Positions 1 through 13,000 of a stretch of 64,000 nt of DNA are shown one piece after another. The stretch spans positions 45,264,883 through 45,328,882 of the forward strand of contig OZ024879.1 in NCBI GenBank assembly GCA_964017185.1. Reading direction: 5' to 3'. Under the pieces are notes generated by a model that ran no database searches, was not told the DNA's origin, and saw only the letters and a program-made list of their open reading frames with translations. Positions within the stretch are counted from its first letter, which is position 1; each line of letters opens with the position of its first letter. Both the position numbers and the translations under genes were made by a program. The stretch is from Rugalucina vietnamica. Taxonomy: Eukaryota > Mollusca > Bivalvia > Lucinida > Lucinidae.

Positions 1-54
1 CGCCTGCCTTGTGAATTGGAAAATGCCCGTGTATTGTATAAAATAAAAAGAAAA

Positions 55-203
55 TTTGCTTTTTTTCGGTGAATACCAAATATATTTCATCTCGTGAGTT
101 GAAAACATAATAATTTTCACTCGTGCTGCGCACTCGTGAAAATTCTGATGTTTTCAACTCACTCGATGAAATATATTTGGTATTCACCTCAAAAAAGCAA
201 ATA
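55..203. repeat. palindromic repeat TTTGGTATTCACC
   Basis: GAATACCAAATATATTTCAT is inverted at 164-187, centred on CTCGTGCTGCGCACTCGTG. Confidence 0.75.
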
Positions 204-315
204 TCCTCTATGAAGTAAAGAAGATGATAAAACTTATGCTTCATTGAATGACTGGGTGGAATGGAAAGTTTTACTTCAACACCAATTTTTTCAGACAATA
301 AAAGCACTTAAAAAT

Positions 316-552
316 GAGCCGCCTCATGGGAAAACCAACATTCTGCATAGGCGAAAACAAAGACGCAGATCAGCTTCGCGGTAACCGCGAAGCTGATCAG
401 CGCCTTTGTTTTCGCTTTTCGGATAGTACAATTCCTCTCCTATAAATTAAAACCGAAATTTCAAGCTTCTAGTTCTTTTCTGTGCTTGTACAGCCCAGTT
501 TGTGTCGGACCTGTTCGGAAACGACATTGTTGGTTTTCCCACGAGGCGGCTC
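316..552 (+). mobile_element. GAGCC MITE, copy 1
   Basis: Founding description of the family. Ends GAGCCGCCTC / GAGGCGGCTC, then GGGAAAACCAACAAT-type inner repeats. A ~65-bp perfect hairpin (CAGATCAGCTTCGCGG and its complement, flanked by GCGAAAACAAAG) sits about 40 bp from the left end. No coding capacity. A 4-bp target duplication AAAT flanks GAGCC..GGCTC. '+' is used when the hairpin is near the low-coordinate end. Confidence 0.9.
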
Positions 553-602
553 AAATGTTAGATTACATTTTTATATTGTGGCACTCTTCTTTCTCGATAA
601 GT

Positions 603-837
603 GAGCCGCTGCATCAGCAAACCAACCTTCTGCATATATGAAAACAAAGGCGCAGATCGGTTGTTCAGTAACTGCACAGCTGATCAGCGCCTTTGTTTTC
701 GATACACAGAAAGTGCCATCTTTCTTCTTCTTAAATTCGAAATTTCAAGCTTCTAACCATCTTCTATGGCTGCACAGGCCGATTCGTGTGGGACCTGATT
801 GGCGACTTAAATTGTTCGTTTTCTCAAGCGAAGGCTC
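603..837 (+). mobile_element. GAGCC MITE, copy 2 (degenerate)
   Basis: Same ends and core with many substitutions; core reads TTGTTCAGTAACTGCACAGCTGATC. No clear target duplication. Confidence 0.75.
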
Positions 838-1014
838 AATTGTAAAAAGATACAGTTTGTAATCATACTCTTTGCGTTTAATGCATGTCCATCAGGATAG
901 CATGTTGCTCTAAACTATAACACCATCCGGTTTTCTCATGACGCGGCTCAATAAAGTGTTTGCAGCTATGAAACCACGAGATCGCGGATGTGAAACAAAC
1001 ACAAACTGAAATGC

Positions 1015-1117
<103 letters not shown>

Positions 1118-1216
1118 AAAATTTCGTGCTGAGAAAAGATTACATGTGTTTAAAGTAGTTTTTACTTTTTGTTATTAAACAGTAATATCAGGATATTGCT
1201 TAAGCATTTTAAAAAT

Positions 1217-1459
1217 GAGCCGCCTCATGGGAAAACCAACAATCTGCATAGGCGAAAACAAAGACGCAGATCAGCTTCGCGGTAGCCGCGAAGCTGATCA
1301 GCGCCTTTGTTTTCGCTACACCGATTACACCGATAGTACAATCCCTCTACTTCCTAAATACGAAATTTCATGCTTCTAGCTGACTTCTGTTACTGTGCAG
1401 CCCGGTTTGTGTCGGACCTGGTCGGAAACCACATTGTTGGTTTTCCCACGAGGCGGCTC
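1217..1459 (+). mobile_element. GAGCC MITE, copy 3
   Basis: Full length, AAAT target duplication; a short internal duplication (acaccgattacaccga) adds a few bases after the core. Confidence 0.9.
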
Positions 1460-1514
1460 AAATATTGATTATATATGAAATACCTTAATAAATTCTGAGG
1501 CATTAATTTTGACT

Positions 1515-2085
1515 GTTTGTTCATTCGCTTATTTGTTGTTTTGCGTCCCAGTCAACAGCTGTGGTCATGTCGGGACTTTACCTCGATTAAATGGAACTTC
1601 TACCAAACAAGACAATGAGACATAATGACATACGAAATATTTTTGGAGATAACCACCCAAATAAACGAAGTTAATCGCTAAATGCAGGGAATGTTTGAGT
1701 AAAACCACATTTCCTGGGCAGGCTCAGGCCTTAATCATTACGAAAACTTGCCCATGCAATATACAGTGATTTCTAAAGTTGTTAAAATATGAAAATTTTT
1801 AGTAGAAAATTTTTGATATTTTTCTTATTTTTTGCTCAAAACAAAGATTGTGGGCACACGTTAGAACCGCCTCGGCGAGGCGGTTCTAACGAGTACCCAA
1901 AATCTATGTTTTGGAGCAAAAATAAGAAAAATAGGTTAACCCCTGCATACCCCAGTTTTGCAATATAAAAGTGGGGTTCAAGGGGGTATGTATTACACGG
2001 ACATATTTTCCTGATGATCGGGTTGTCGGTCGACAGTGTCTGGAGACACAAGTAGCCCATATTTTCTCGCGGCCTAAATGAGCGA
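1515..2085 (-). mobile_element. SINE-like repeat, copy 3, split by palindromic MITE copy 1
   Basis: GCGTCCCAGTCAACAGCTGT at the tail side, and after the MITE GGTCGACAGTGTCTGGAGAC and TTTTCTCGCGGCC at the head side. Confidence 0.6.
1736..2016. mobile_element. palindromic ATAGATTGTGGGTAC MITE, copy 1
   Basis: Family description: about 280 bp, ends CATTACGAAAACTTGCCC and GACATGTTTTCCTGATG, near-palindromic throughout, centred on GAACCGCCTCG..GAGGCGGTTC and flanked by ATAGATTGTGGGTACNCGTTA. Non-coding. This copy interrupts a minus-strand SINE-like repeat (about 1515-2085). Confidence 0.88.
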
Positions 2086-2192
2086 TCTGATTATGGTTAT
2101 GAACTTGAACAGTAAGGGCCTGTACAGTACATTCGAAAATCGTATCAAAACCATGTTCTGTAGTCGTGATAAATAATATCTTTTTCTATAAA

Positions 2193-2300
2193 GCAGTCGC
2201 AGTGGCGCAGTGGTTATGTCACTCGCCTTGTAAACCAGGGGTAGCAAGTTCGACTTCTGGCTTCTCCAGTCTGTCGGAAGAGACTATAAAACGCGGAGTG
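2193..2300 (+). mobile_element. tRNA-derived SINE head (truncated)
   Basis: AGTGGCGCAGTGGTTATGTC (A box) and AGCAAGTTCGACTTCTGG (B box) fold like a tRNA with TGT in the anticodon position; tail missing. Confidence 0.65.
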
Positions 2301-2370
2301 AACCGGAAATGGTGTACACAAAACGTGAAAGTTATCAGATTCAAACAGAAATAAAATCCTGGGGCATTTC

Positions 2371-2650
2371 CATCATGAAAACATGTCCGTGTAATGTATA
2401 CCCCCTTGAACCCCACTTTTATATGGCAAAACTGGGGTATGCAGGGGTATACCTATTTTTCTTATTTTCGCTCCAAAACATAGATTGTGGATACTCGTTA
2501 GAACCGCCTCGCGGAGGCGGTTCTAACTTGTATCCACAATCTATGTTTTGAGCAAAAATAAGAAAAATATCATTTTTTTTTCCTGTGAAAATTTTCATTT
2601 TTTAAAACCAAAAAAATTTCTGTATATAACATGGGCGTGTTATCGTAATC
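2371..2650. mobile_element. palindromic MITE, copy 2
   Basis: Full length, close behind a truncated tRNA-type SINE head. Confidence 0.88.
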
Positions 2651-3399
2651 GAACTCGAACAATTATTGGAGAACTTAAAGCCAGATGTACGTAATTGACC
2701 TCACGGTAGAATTTTTTTATTTTTTGCATGTGAGTGTATTTTGATGTCCTGCATACGAAAATGAAAAGAAATCAATACCGTTCCGAGCTTGTTTTCGAGA
2801 TATCGGCCTTCAAAATTGTCAAATTTGAGAGCGAAAATACATTGACGTCAACGTAAAATGCGATATTTTGACCCCCTTTTCGTTAATTTTCTTGATATAT
2901 TTCAAAAATTTCACGGTAGGATTTTTTGAAAAACTGATATGTATTAGAGAAATTCCTGAACTACATGTAGATAACGAGAAAGTCCTTAGTTACCGGATTC
3001 GTTTTCCTGCTATAAGCGTGCGAAGAGAGGTAGTCGTTGCTGATTTCAGTACGTTTTATGCGCGACGTCGATTTTGCGCCAAAATCTCCGACGCTATTTA
3101 GTATTCAATATTGCTAACTGTCGCGCAAATGATGTTTTACTCCGGATAATATGTCCACAATCTATATTTTGAGCAAAAATAATAAACAATATCAAACAAT
3201 TTACATTTCTGAAGTCCTCTGCATAATTGTATGTACATAGTTTCGTATCCCGAACGTAAACTGACGCTAGAAATGACGTTTCGAGCGAAAACTGACGTAA
3301 CGAATGCGGCGTAAAAATGACGTTTCGACCCTTAGATACGCACGTTCCTTTGAGCGCCTTCAATTACGTACATCTGGCTTTAACATTACGTTTCTAATT

Positions 3400-3594
3400 G
3401 AGCCACCGCATCAGAAAACCAACAATTTGCACATGCAAAAATATTTAGGCTCATTACTTTTCGATACACAGATAGTACAATCCCTCTTCTCTTCAAATCA
3501 GGAATTTCAAGCTGCTAGCCTGCTTCTGTGACTGTGCAGGCTGGTTTGTGTCGGCCCTGGTCTGAAACCCATTTTTTTTCTAATGTGAAGACTC
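3400..3594 (+). mobile_element. GAGCC MITE, copy 4 (core deleted)
   Basis: Terminal and distal parts are recognisable, but most of the hairpin core is missing. Located about 80 bp downstream of the SLCO-A exon 9 donor. Confidence 0.7.
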
Positions 3595-3672
3595 AATTTA
3601 TAATTTGTAACATGATTTGAGCGTCCTGGTGATTTAAAATAAAATACGCCTTGTGCAAAATGGACTTCTTAC

Positions 3673-3845
3673 CTCAGTGTAGCCGCATCACTGGGCGTGG
3701 AAGGCAGGAATGTAGTAAATATGACGCAGAAAAACATTACTATAAATAGATACATTAGGCCACACCCACTCGTACAATTGGCAGCTGATACTGATGAAAC
3801 ATTGGCTCCTGACCCAACCTCCACGCATGAGCAGTTTGAAAATGT
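3673..3845 (-). CDS. SLCO-A coding exon 9 (end of Kazal loop, TM10)
   Basis: 173 bp, phase 0 to phase 2, exactly the length of SLCO-B exon 9. Encodes TFSNCSCVEVGSGANVSSV, SAANCTSGCGLMYLFIVMFF and a segment ending PSTPSDAATLR. The cysteine spacing and 'P..P....TLR' match the sister exon. Acceptor TTTTCCAG, donor AG|GTAAGA. A pearl-like cassette starts 67 bp upstream of the acceptor. Confidence 0.85.
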
Positions 3846-3958
3846 CTGGAAAATAAATGAAATCTAAATTCGCATAGTCTACCTGTACAAGTCGAATCCT
3901 TGTTGGGAATTATGTCCCCCCAACCGAAGGTGGGGGACATATTGTTTTTGGTGCGGTT

Positions 3959-4004
<46 letters not shown>

Positions 4005-7000
4005 TAGCTTCTTTCTTACGCGATATCTTTTGAACCAGTGGATGGATTTTGACCAAACTTGCATAGATACATGGTTGGGAGGGGGGAAAGAGTTGATTAG
4101 ATTTTGGTGACCTTGACCTCATTTTCAAGGTCACCAGCCCATGAAAACTGATCAAATTAGGTTTTCTGACGCGATATCTTCTGAACAAATGAATGGATTT
4201 TGAGCAAACTTGCACAAGAGCATTGTTGGGAGGAGGCTCAGAGTTGATTAGATTTTGGTGACCTTGACCTAATTTTCAAGGTCACCAGCCTATGAAAACT
4301 GATCAAATTAGGTTTTCCGACGCGATATCTTCTGAACAAATGAATGGATTTTGACTGAACTTGCACAAGGGCATTGTTGGGAGGAGGCTCAGAGTTGATT
4401 AGATTTCGGTGACCTTGGCCTAATTTTCAAGGTCACGAGTCCATAAAAACTGTTGAAATTAGTCTTTCCAATGCAATATCTTGTAAACCTATTGATGGAT
4501 TTTGACCAAACTTGCACAGAAGCATTGTTGGGAGGAGGCTCAGAGTTGATTAGATTTTGGTGACCTTGACCGAATTTTCAAGGTCACGAGTCCATAAGAA
4601 ATGTTGAAATTAGTCTTTCCAACGCGATAACTTGTAAACCAATAGATGGATTTTGACCAAACTTGCACAGAAGCATTGTTGCAAGAAGGCTCAGAGTTGA
4701 TTAGATTTTGGTGACCTTGATCTAATTTTCAAGGTCACGAGTCCATAAAAAATGTTGAAATTAGTCTTTCCAATGCAGTATCTTGTAAACCAATCAATGG
4801 ATTTTGACCAAACTTGCACAGAAGCATTGTTGGGAGGAGGCTCAGAGTTGATTATATTTTGGTGACCTTGACCTAATAATCAAGGTCACAAGTCCATAAA
4901 AAATGTTAAAATTAGTCTTTCCAACGCGATAACTTGTAAACGAATGGATGGATTTTGACCAAACTTGTACAGAAGCATTGTTGCGAGAAGGCGCAGAGTC
5001 GGCTAGATTTTGGTGACCTTGACCTAATTTTCAAGGTCACAAGTCCATAAAAAATGTTGAAATTAGTCTTTCCAACGCAGTATCTTGTAAATCAATTGAC
5101 GGATTTTGACCAAACTTGCACAGAAGCATTGTTGGGAGGAGGCTCAGAGTTGATTAGATTTTGGTGATCTTGACCTAATTTTCAAGGTCACGAGTCCATA
5201 AAAAATGTTGAAATTAATCTTTCCAACTCGATAACTTGTAAACCAATTGATGGATTTTGACCAAACTTGCACAGAAGCATTGTTGCGAGAAGGCTCAGAG
5301 TTGATTAGATTTCGGTGACCTTGACCTAATTTTCAAGGTCACGAGTCCATAAAAAAATGTTGAAATTAGTCTTTTCACTGCAATATCTTGTAAACCAGTT
5401 GATGGATTTTGACCAAACTTGCACAGAAGCATTGTTTGGAGGAGGCTCAAAGTTGATTAGATTTTGATGACCTTGACCTAATTTCCAAGGTCACGGGTCC
5501 ATAAAAACTGTTGAAATTAGTTTTTCCAATACGATATCTTGTAAACTAATTGATGGATTTTGACCAAACTTGCTCAGAAGCATTGTTGTGAGGAGGTTCA
5601 GAGTTTATAAGAATTTGGTGATTGTGACCCAATTTTAGACAGGGTCCAAAACAAGTTTAAACTATCACACCTTACATGGTGTCTTCCCTAGAAAAACTTC
5701 ATATCACAAGGTAACTACACTTCAATTACTAAACGGTTGGGGGGACATAGTTTTCCTCAGAAAACATTGTTTTAATTATAGCTGCATTCTCTTCTGTTCT
5801 AAGCCAATACAATACCCGTTTTGTAAAAAAAAAAAAAACAACATTTGAGCCGCCGCGTGGGAAAACCAACAATGTGGTTTCTGACCAGGTCTGACACAAA
5901 CCGAGCTGTACAAGCACAGAAGATTGCTGGAGACGGGAAATTTTGGATTTAGTAAGTAGAGGAATTGTACTATCCCTGTAGCGAAAACAAAGGCGCTGAT
6001 CAGCTTCGCAGTTACTGCGAAGCTGATCTGCGCCTTTGTTTTCGCCTATGCAGATTGTTGGTTTTCCCATGGGGCGGCTCATTTATATGAACCCGCAGTA
6101 GTATTCAAGAAAGCGTAACTCATCCTTTTTTTTACTTCGATAGCCGCCAACCTTAAACTGTCTCTATTTAACTTGAGAACCTCCCAGGGGTTTTGGGGAT
6201 TCAGGGAGAAGGGCTATTTATTTTCAGGGATTTGGGGAGAAGGGTCATTTATTTTCAGGGATTTGGGGAGAAAGCGGGGTTTTAGGGAGCAGGGAGCAGG
6301 GGGCTGAGGAAAAACATTTTAGGGAGCTGGGGAGAAAGGTCATTTTTCTTTCAGGGAGCAGGGAGCAAAGACCCCCCCCCCTGGGAGGGCCTCTAACTTA
6401 GATATAGATGAATGATATAGTATGGTCATGATAAAACCCTTTACTTCGAAAGAGTTTACATTTAGAAGGTTTCAGTTTCAGGCTGCAGCTCAGACAATTT
6501 AGATCTTTCTCAAATGTTTTAATATAATTATGAAAAAATGGTAATTCCTCACATTTTACATTAGAATATTTAGATAAACGAGGAAATCTTTCTTCAGTGA
6601 AAGTCTCCCATACAACTTTCCATTAACCTTTGGAATGTGGCTGAAGACTTACCAAGCCCAAAAGGATTTCTGTATACACTGGGGTAGTCTTGACCTTAAA
6701 AAATACTCTCAGATTTATTGGACAATGGCCGTTTTTTATATCATCGGTATTGATTACTATTATGCTATTAATCTGGGCCCAGTTGTTCAAAATTAACGAC
6801 ATCGGTAGTTAACGATTCGTTAAAATTTCGAGCATTAATATTACAAATACACGATTATTTTAGTTGATAAAATGTGAGAATCCTTTGAATTGCAAAGAAT
6901 TCTTACATTTTAACAACAAAAAATAACAGCATTTACTTAAAGAGGTGAGGTCTTGACGATGACATTAAGCTAACAAAGTTTTGAACAACTGGCGCCTGCA

Positions 7001-10000
7001 TTTTAAAAAAATCTAACGCGACTTTCAAAGGTAAAAATCAAGTCAGATAGAGTAGATGAGCATAAAACCCACTTGTGATTAAGCCTTTTATTCCCCTGTT
7101 TTTTATCCATAATAAGAGGGGGTGAGGTATACATTTTATGAATTATTATGCCTTATTATTTCAAAAGTATTAGTCATTACGGCATCAGGATAACGTGTCC
7201 GCGTAATGCTTACCCCTTATACCCCACTTTTACACAGTAAAACTGGGGTTTATAGGACCATACCTTTTTTTCTTATTTTTGACCCAAACAAAGATTGTGA
7301 GTACTCGTTAGAACCGCCGCGCTTCTCAAAACGGTTCTTACGTGTACCTAGAATCAATGTTTTGAGCTAATATATTAAAAATATCAAAACTTTTCTAATA
7401 AATTTTTAAATTTTTACAGCTAAAAAATCTCTTCATCGCATGTGTAAGTTTTCCTAATGGCATTATATTCACGTGACTAACCTCGCCATCCTCCGAGATC
7501 TCGGCACATCCCGCGTGACAACTACTGAAATATTTGGTTCCCTGCTCATCACACACAGGATCATAGAACTCTGTAGTACAACTGCACCCAGCGTTGCAAG
7601 TGGCCACAAGGGAATTATGGGAACTAGAAAATATACAATAATTTCAATATTATAGGCGTATGAAATGATATACCAAATACTTTTTGGACATCAGGAAAAC
7701 AAGCAAATTCAAAGAATTTATGTCCCCCGCCTGTGTTTTTGTTTATATAATAGTGCCAATAAAAATGTAATTGCAGGATGTATGTGAAAATAAATTGTTT
7801 ATCTAATTCTAGTTTTATTTTGTTTTAAATCCATCTCAAATGATTGTATGAGAGGCCTATTGATTATACCGTAAATTAATCTGAGGATAATATCCAAATC
7901 ACATGCACATCTTCAAAGCATGGTCAAGACATCTGTAAAGTTTCAAAAGAATCGGAATAAAACTGTAGGAGGAGTTGCGCCCACAAGGTAGCCACCATCC
8001 ATTCACTTGCATTGTCAAAATGTCCGAAAAATTGACTAAGCTAAAATTGCGAAAAAAGTATCAAACATTAATCTGAGGATTATATCCAAATCACATGCAC
8101 ATCTTCAAAGCATGGTCAAGACATCTGTAAAGTTTCAAAAGAATCGGAATAAAACTGTAGGAGGAGTTGTGCCCACAAGGTAGCCACCATCCATTCACTT
8201 GCATTGTCAAAATGTCCGAAAAATTGACTAAGTTAAAATTGCAAAAAAGTGTCAAAAATTAATCTGAGGATTATATCCAAATCACATGCACATCTTCAAA
8301 GTATGGTCAAGACATCTGTAAAGTTTCAAAAGAATCGGAATAAAACTGTAGGAGGAGTTGCGCCCACAAGGTACATACTCCTATAGGAGGACGGAAGGAC
8401 AGAAGGACGGAAGGACGGACGGAATGACGGAAAGCCAAAAACTATGTCCCTCCGCTTTTCTTCGAAAAGGCGGGGGACAACATATCCGGGCAATGTATAC
8501 CCCCTCATACCCCACTTTTATGTAATAAAACTGAGGTATACATGGGTACCTATTTTTCTTATTTTTGCTCCCAAACATAGGCTGTGGGTACTCGTTAGAA
8601 CCGCCTCGTACACACAATCAATGTTTTGAACAAAAATAAGAAAAATATCAAAAATTTTCCAGTGGACTTTTCCATTTTTCTGCTGAAAAATTCGCTGTAC
8701 GTTATATGGGCAGGTTTTCGTAATTGAGGAGGTAAACTGAAAGACAGTAACAAATCACGTTCATGCTATTTAGGACTCCTCGGCCAATTCTATGATTTTG
8801 ATACCTACTTTCGGTTGGTAAATGCGGTTCTCATTGGCTTGCTTACCTATTTTCAAAGGGTTTGCTTTGTATCCATATCAAAAATAAGTGCATGGTATTT
8901 CAATCGATTTGAAACTAAAGAACGTCATTAAGTTTACATCTTAAAGTTAATGTGATACGACGATGTACTAGCCACGTCCTACCGAGATATCAAAGAGCAA
9001 TAAGCAGTTGTTTACTTACGAGCCTTTGTAAGGATGGTTAACTCCCGCCATTTTCACATCATCACATTTAATCCACAGTAACGTAACTAACAATATAGTT
9101 ATTCCACAGGTTATAATAGAAAATTTCAACATCCCTCGAACCTTGAGTTTCATTTTGTTGCAGATAAAACCGCCAAAGAACATCCCACCTGCTGCGCCTG
9201 GTACTGCTGCAGCACCTGAAAGACAATCGGTTTCATTTTGTTGCAGATAAAACCACCAAGAACATCCCACCTGCTGCGCCTGGTACTGCTGCAGCACCTG
9301 AAAGACAATCGGTTTCATTTTGTTGCAGATAAAACCTCCAAAGAACATCCCACCTGCAGCGCCTGGTACTACTGCAGCACCTGAAAGGCAATCAGTTTCA
9401 TTTTGTTGCAGATAAAACCTCCAAAGAACATCCCACCTGCAGCGCCTGGTACTGCTGCAGCACCTGAAAGACAATCCGTTTCATTACTTTTTTGTAGTTA
9501 CGATTTTAACATGTTTGAAAATGGGTTATAACTGTTTCTGTTTGGGCCTTTAAGTTATGAATCTTTATGTTCACCAAAGAGACATTTTAAACCCAATATA
9601 CTGCAAGAAAATAGTCGAAATTCTTTTGGGCTTCTTTCCAGGATAGGCCTATCTCTTCTTTTGAGCAGTGCTTTTTTTTTCTCTCTATGTTTCCTACATA
9701 GATCTTGTAATCATTGTTCTGTCTATATATCCCGTCCATATTCATCGATTAAGAAACAAGTTGGCTTCTTTAAAAAGAAACCAATGAAAAGGTCAGCAGC
9801 CGTTTGTTATAAGAAATTCCTTTAAATTTGCTCTAGATTTCAGTGTTGTTGATTCTCTGGATTGTCATTAATTTCGATTCTCATACGTTTCAGTTTCGTT
9901 TCCTATACATGAATGTCGTTTCTTGTTATGAACGCTTGACCAGTGTGTGTATCTGTCACTCAAGGCACTGACCAAAATTTCTGATGTTATGGAATCAAAG

Positions 10001-13000
10001 CCAATACTAAAGGGAACACGATTACAATCAATATGCCGATGTGTAGAAAATCATTTTACAGTGCAGTCAATTTGTGACAGAGTTCTGAATTTTGACCTGC
10101 AGCCACACTACCAGAAACAGACCCATGGGACCGATGTGATGGACTAAAAGTCAGCCATATAGAGTTCCTATAGTTTCTGTACCCTTTCGTCAGGGTATCT
10201 ACGATCTAAAGATGCGCTATGATAAGCAGTCACCACGATCGACACTGCTTGCTAGATTTTACCGTTATTTGACGGGGAGTGTCAAAAATGGATAAATTTA
10301 ATTGATTGCGGTCAACTGTCTAGTTAGTATAGACGGGTTCACTAGTTTTTATTAAGCGCTTTATGTGACAAAACGCGTAATTGAGAGAGAGCAGTCGATC
10401 ATGGGTAGAATTTTCTTCATATTCAAAGTAAACACTGTGGAAAAGGACCTTTTCCAATAAAACACTCCATTTCTATCTGATACATTAGGAAATTGAGCCG
10501 CGACGCGAGAAAACCGGTCTTCGGGGTTTCCGACCAGGTCCGACATAAATCGGCCTGTACAGTTACAGAAGCAGGCTAGAAGCTTGAAATTTCGGATTTA
10601 AGAAGAAGAGAAATTGTACTGTCCGTGTAGCGAAAACAAAGGCGCTGATCAGCTTCGCGGTTACCGCGAAGCTGATCTGCGCCTTTGTTTTCGCCTAGGC
10701 AAAAATCCGGTTTTCTCACGATGCGGCTCAGGTAATAATGTGTAAATAAAGAATGTGAAAGAACGTTACAATAGCTACGTTCGGGGTTGTCCCAATGGTA
10801 AAATCTGCAAATATACCAATGGTACCATTGGTAACATTTTACAAATGGTAACCAGAAAACCCTGAACGTTTTTCTGCTGCCAATGGTCCCACTGGTAAAA
10901 ATTATTACTATGGTACCTATAGTCACATGGTGGAATTTTTATCATATTGATCAATAGTCGATACACATCACAGGTATTTGTCTTTTTTATTTTCCACATG
11001 TATATTGTGTTATGTATAAAATTTACATTTGCATCTATGACAAAAAATAGTGCTTATTTGCGAAATTCATGAAATATTTTTATGCTCGCCATATTGAATT
11101 ACGTGACTTTTCCCGCGTTGGTAGATTACGGCTAACAAACTTTTAAATGCGTAACCGCGGTTAGGAAAAGAAATCCGATTCATGCCGTTCCGGTTCCGCA
11201 TTACATGGACAAAAACTGTTAACAGACTTTGGAAGCTCGCGTTTCCAAGTAAAATATTTTTATCCGAATGTAGATATCGAAAATATTTCAATGCTATTTA
11301 ATCAGCGATAAATCGTTCTATTTATACCCCAAGGGATTTCCAGAATCGTTTTCTTCTAATCGTGATTTTGATTCCCTCCTCAAAAATACATGTTGAGATT
11401 GCATTGTACACGAAGAAAATGTGGGTCATTCGCAAGGATATTTTAGATCTCCGTCCATTGTGCCCTTATGAACAGAAAGCAAGACAGCGTACTGATGGTT
11501 TTTAACATTATGTAAAGTTTGTTGATACTTTCCTTGCCTCTGCCCATTGCATTCAATGCATATATGGTATATATCTGTGTCATCATTTTGGTTACGCGTT
11601 TAATCATTAGAATGATAGCAAAATACGCCATATAAAACACATGTATTTTAGATTTTGTTTTTGTTATTAGTTGTTCGCTTAAGTTTTAATTGTCACATCC
11701 TCTCGTCCTCTCTTAATATTTTGTAACTCAAATTGTTTTTGTTATTTGCAGTAAAATGTTTGATACATAGATCTACAAATAAAACATGCATTTTATTACA
11801 TGCAATACAATAATTAAAACGTATGATATTCCTGTTTATGATAACGACTTCACAACATTCTGAATACTTTTATTTGATTTTTTTTCTGGTTTATGTCATT
11901 TGAAACGCTGTATAGAGAGTATCATAACTTGAACTGGTAGAGCTTGTAATGTATCCTTCATATTCTTAATGATTGAATGCGCAACCATTTTTACTTACCT
12001 TCAAATGGAAGGTCACTTAGAAAACAGCATGCTGGCACAGACATATGTTGCAATAAAGTTTATATATATCTGTAAAGTTTGTCGTGGAACAATCACTAAA
12101 ATTTGATATTTGCCAGCAAATTGCCCAATTGTTAGTTGTACTTCGACGACTTTGACAGTGTTGAAACACCAGGTTCGAAGGAGGGAATAAATAACTCAAA
12201 GATCATCAAATTGTTTTACGAGCTACTTTGGTGCTGACCAACAATAGTAAATAAGTGAAAAAATAATAGCATTCTTATAGTGCCTTCACACTATCACGTA
12301 TCGACTCACGTATCTACGGCGTATCAAGATACGAAAGGTACGTCACGCGTACGTCGTACATACGTGAGCATACGTAGCCCATACTCCTCGATACGTAGCT
12401 CATACTCCTCATACGCCGATCGCGAGGTGCTACGTTTTTTTATGTGTGCACTTAAAAATTCGTAGCACGTACGTGGCAGGTCCGATACGCCGCACATACG
12501 TCACACATACGTAGTGCATACGAAAGCAACGTGGCAGGTACCCGTAGATACGTAGCTCATACTCCTGATACGCCACACATACGTCGCGGTTAACATGCCA
12601 CGTGACGTGACGTATGTACAGCGTACCTTTCGTATCTGCTACGTACGTGTGACGTATGTGTGGAGTATCCTCGACTCTCCTTTCGTATCTACGGCGTATC
12701 AGCGACGTACGTGTGGCGTATCTCGCTTATCAATGGCGTATGTGCTACGTATGTGCTACGTATGTAACGTACGTTTCGCTGCTGTGGAGTATGTGTGACG
12801 TATTAGGAATATTAGGAATATTTTGTGGCATTCCAAGAGAATATCAGATGTTTCTCACGGGCCGGGGTGGCGTGCAGGGTTCCTTCAGGGCTACGCTTGG
12901 TGTAGCCTCTGTCTTTATTCATGACATCCTACGACCAGGATGGGGAGCTTGGAGATGTCCCCCGGCCCCCCTCCCCTCGTTTTTTTTCTTCGGTGTTAAT

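Noticed and set aside
4010-5640. Regularly spaced repeats that could be mistaken for a CRISPR array
   Set aside because: Units are contiguous 151-bp tandem copies without unique spacers, in an intron-rich animal genome.
5729-6082. Open frames with 'ENKGADQLR...EADLRLCFR'-type peptides, seen at many places on both strands
   Set aside because: They are translations of the GAGCC MITE hairpin core; the peptide recurs because the DNA repeats, in several frames and orientations.
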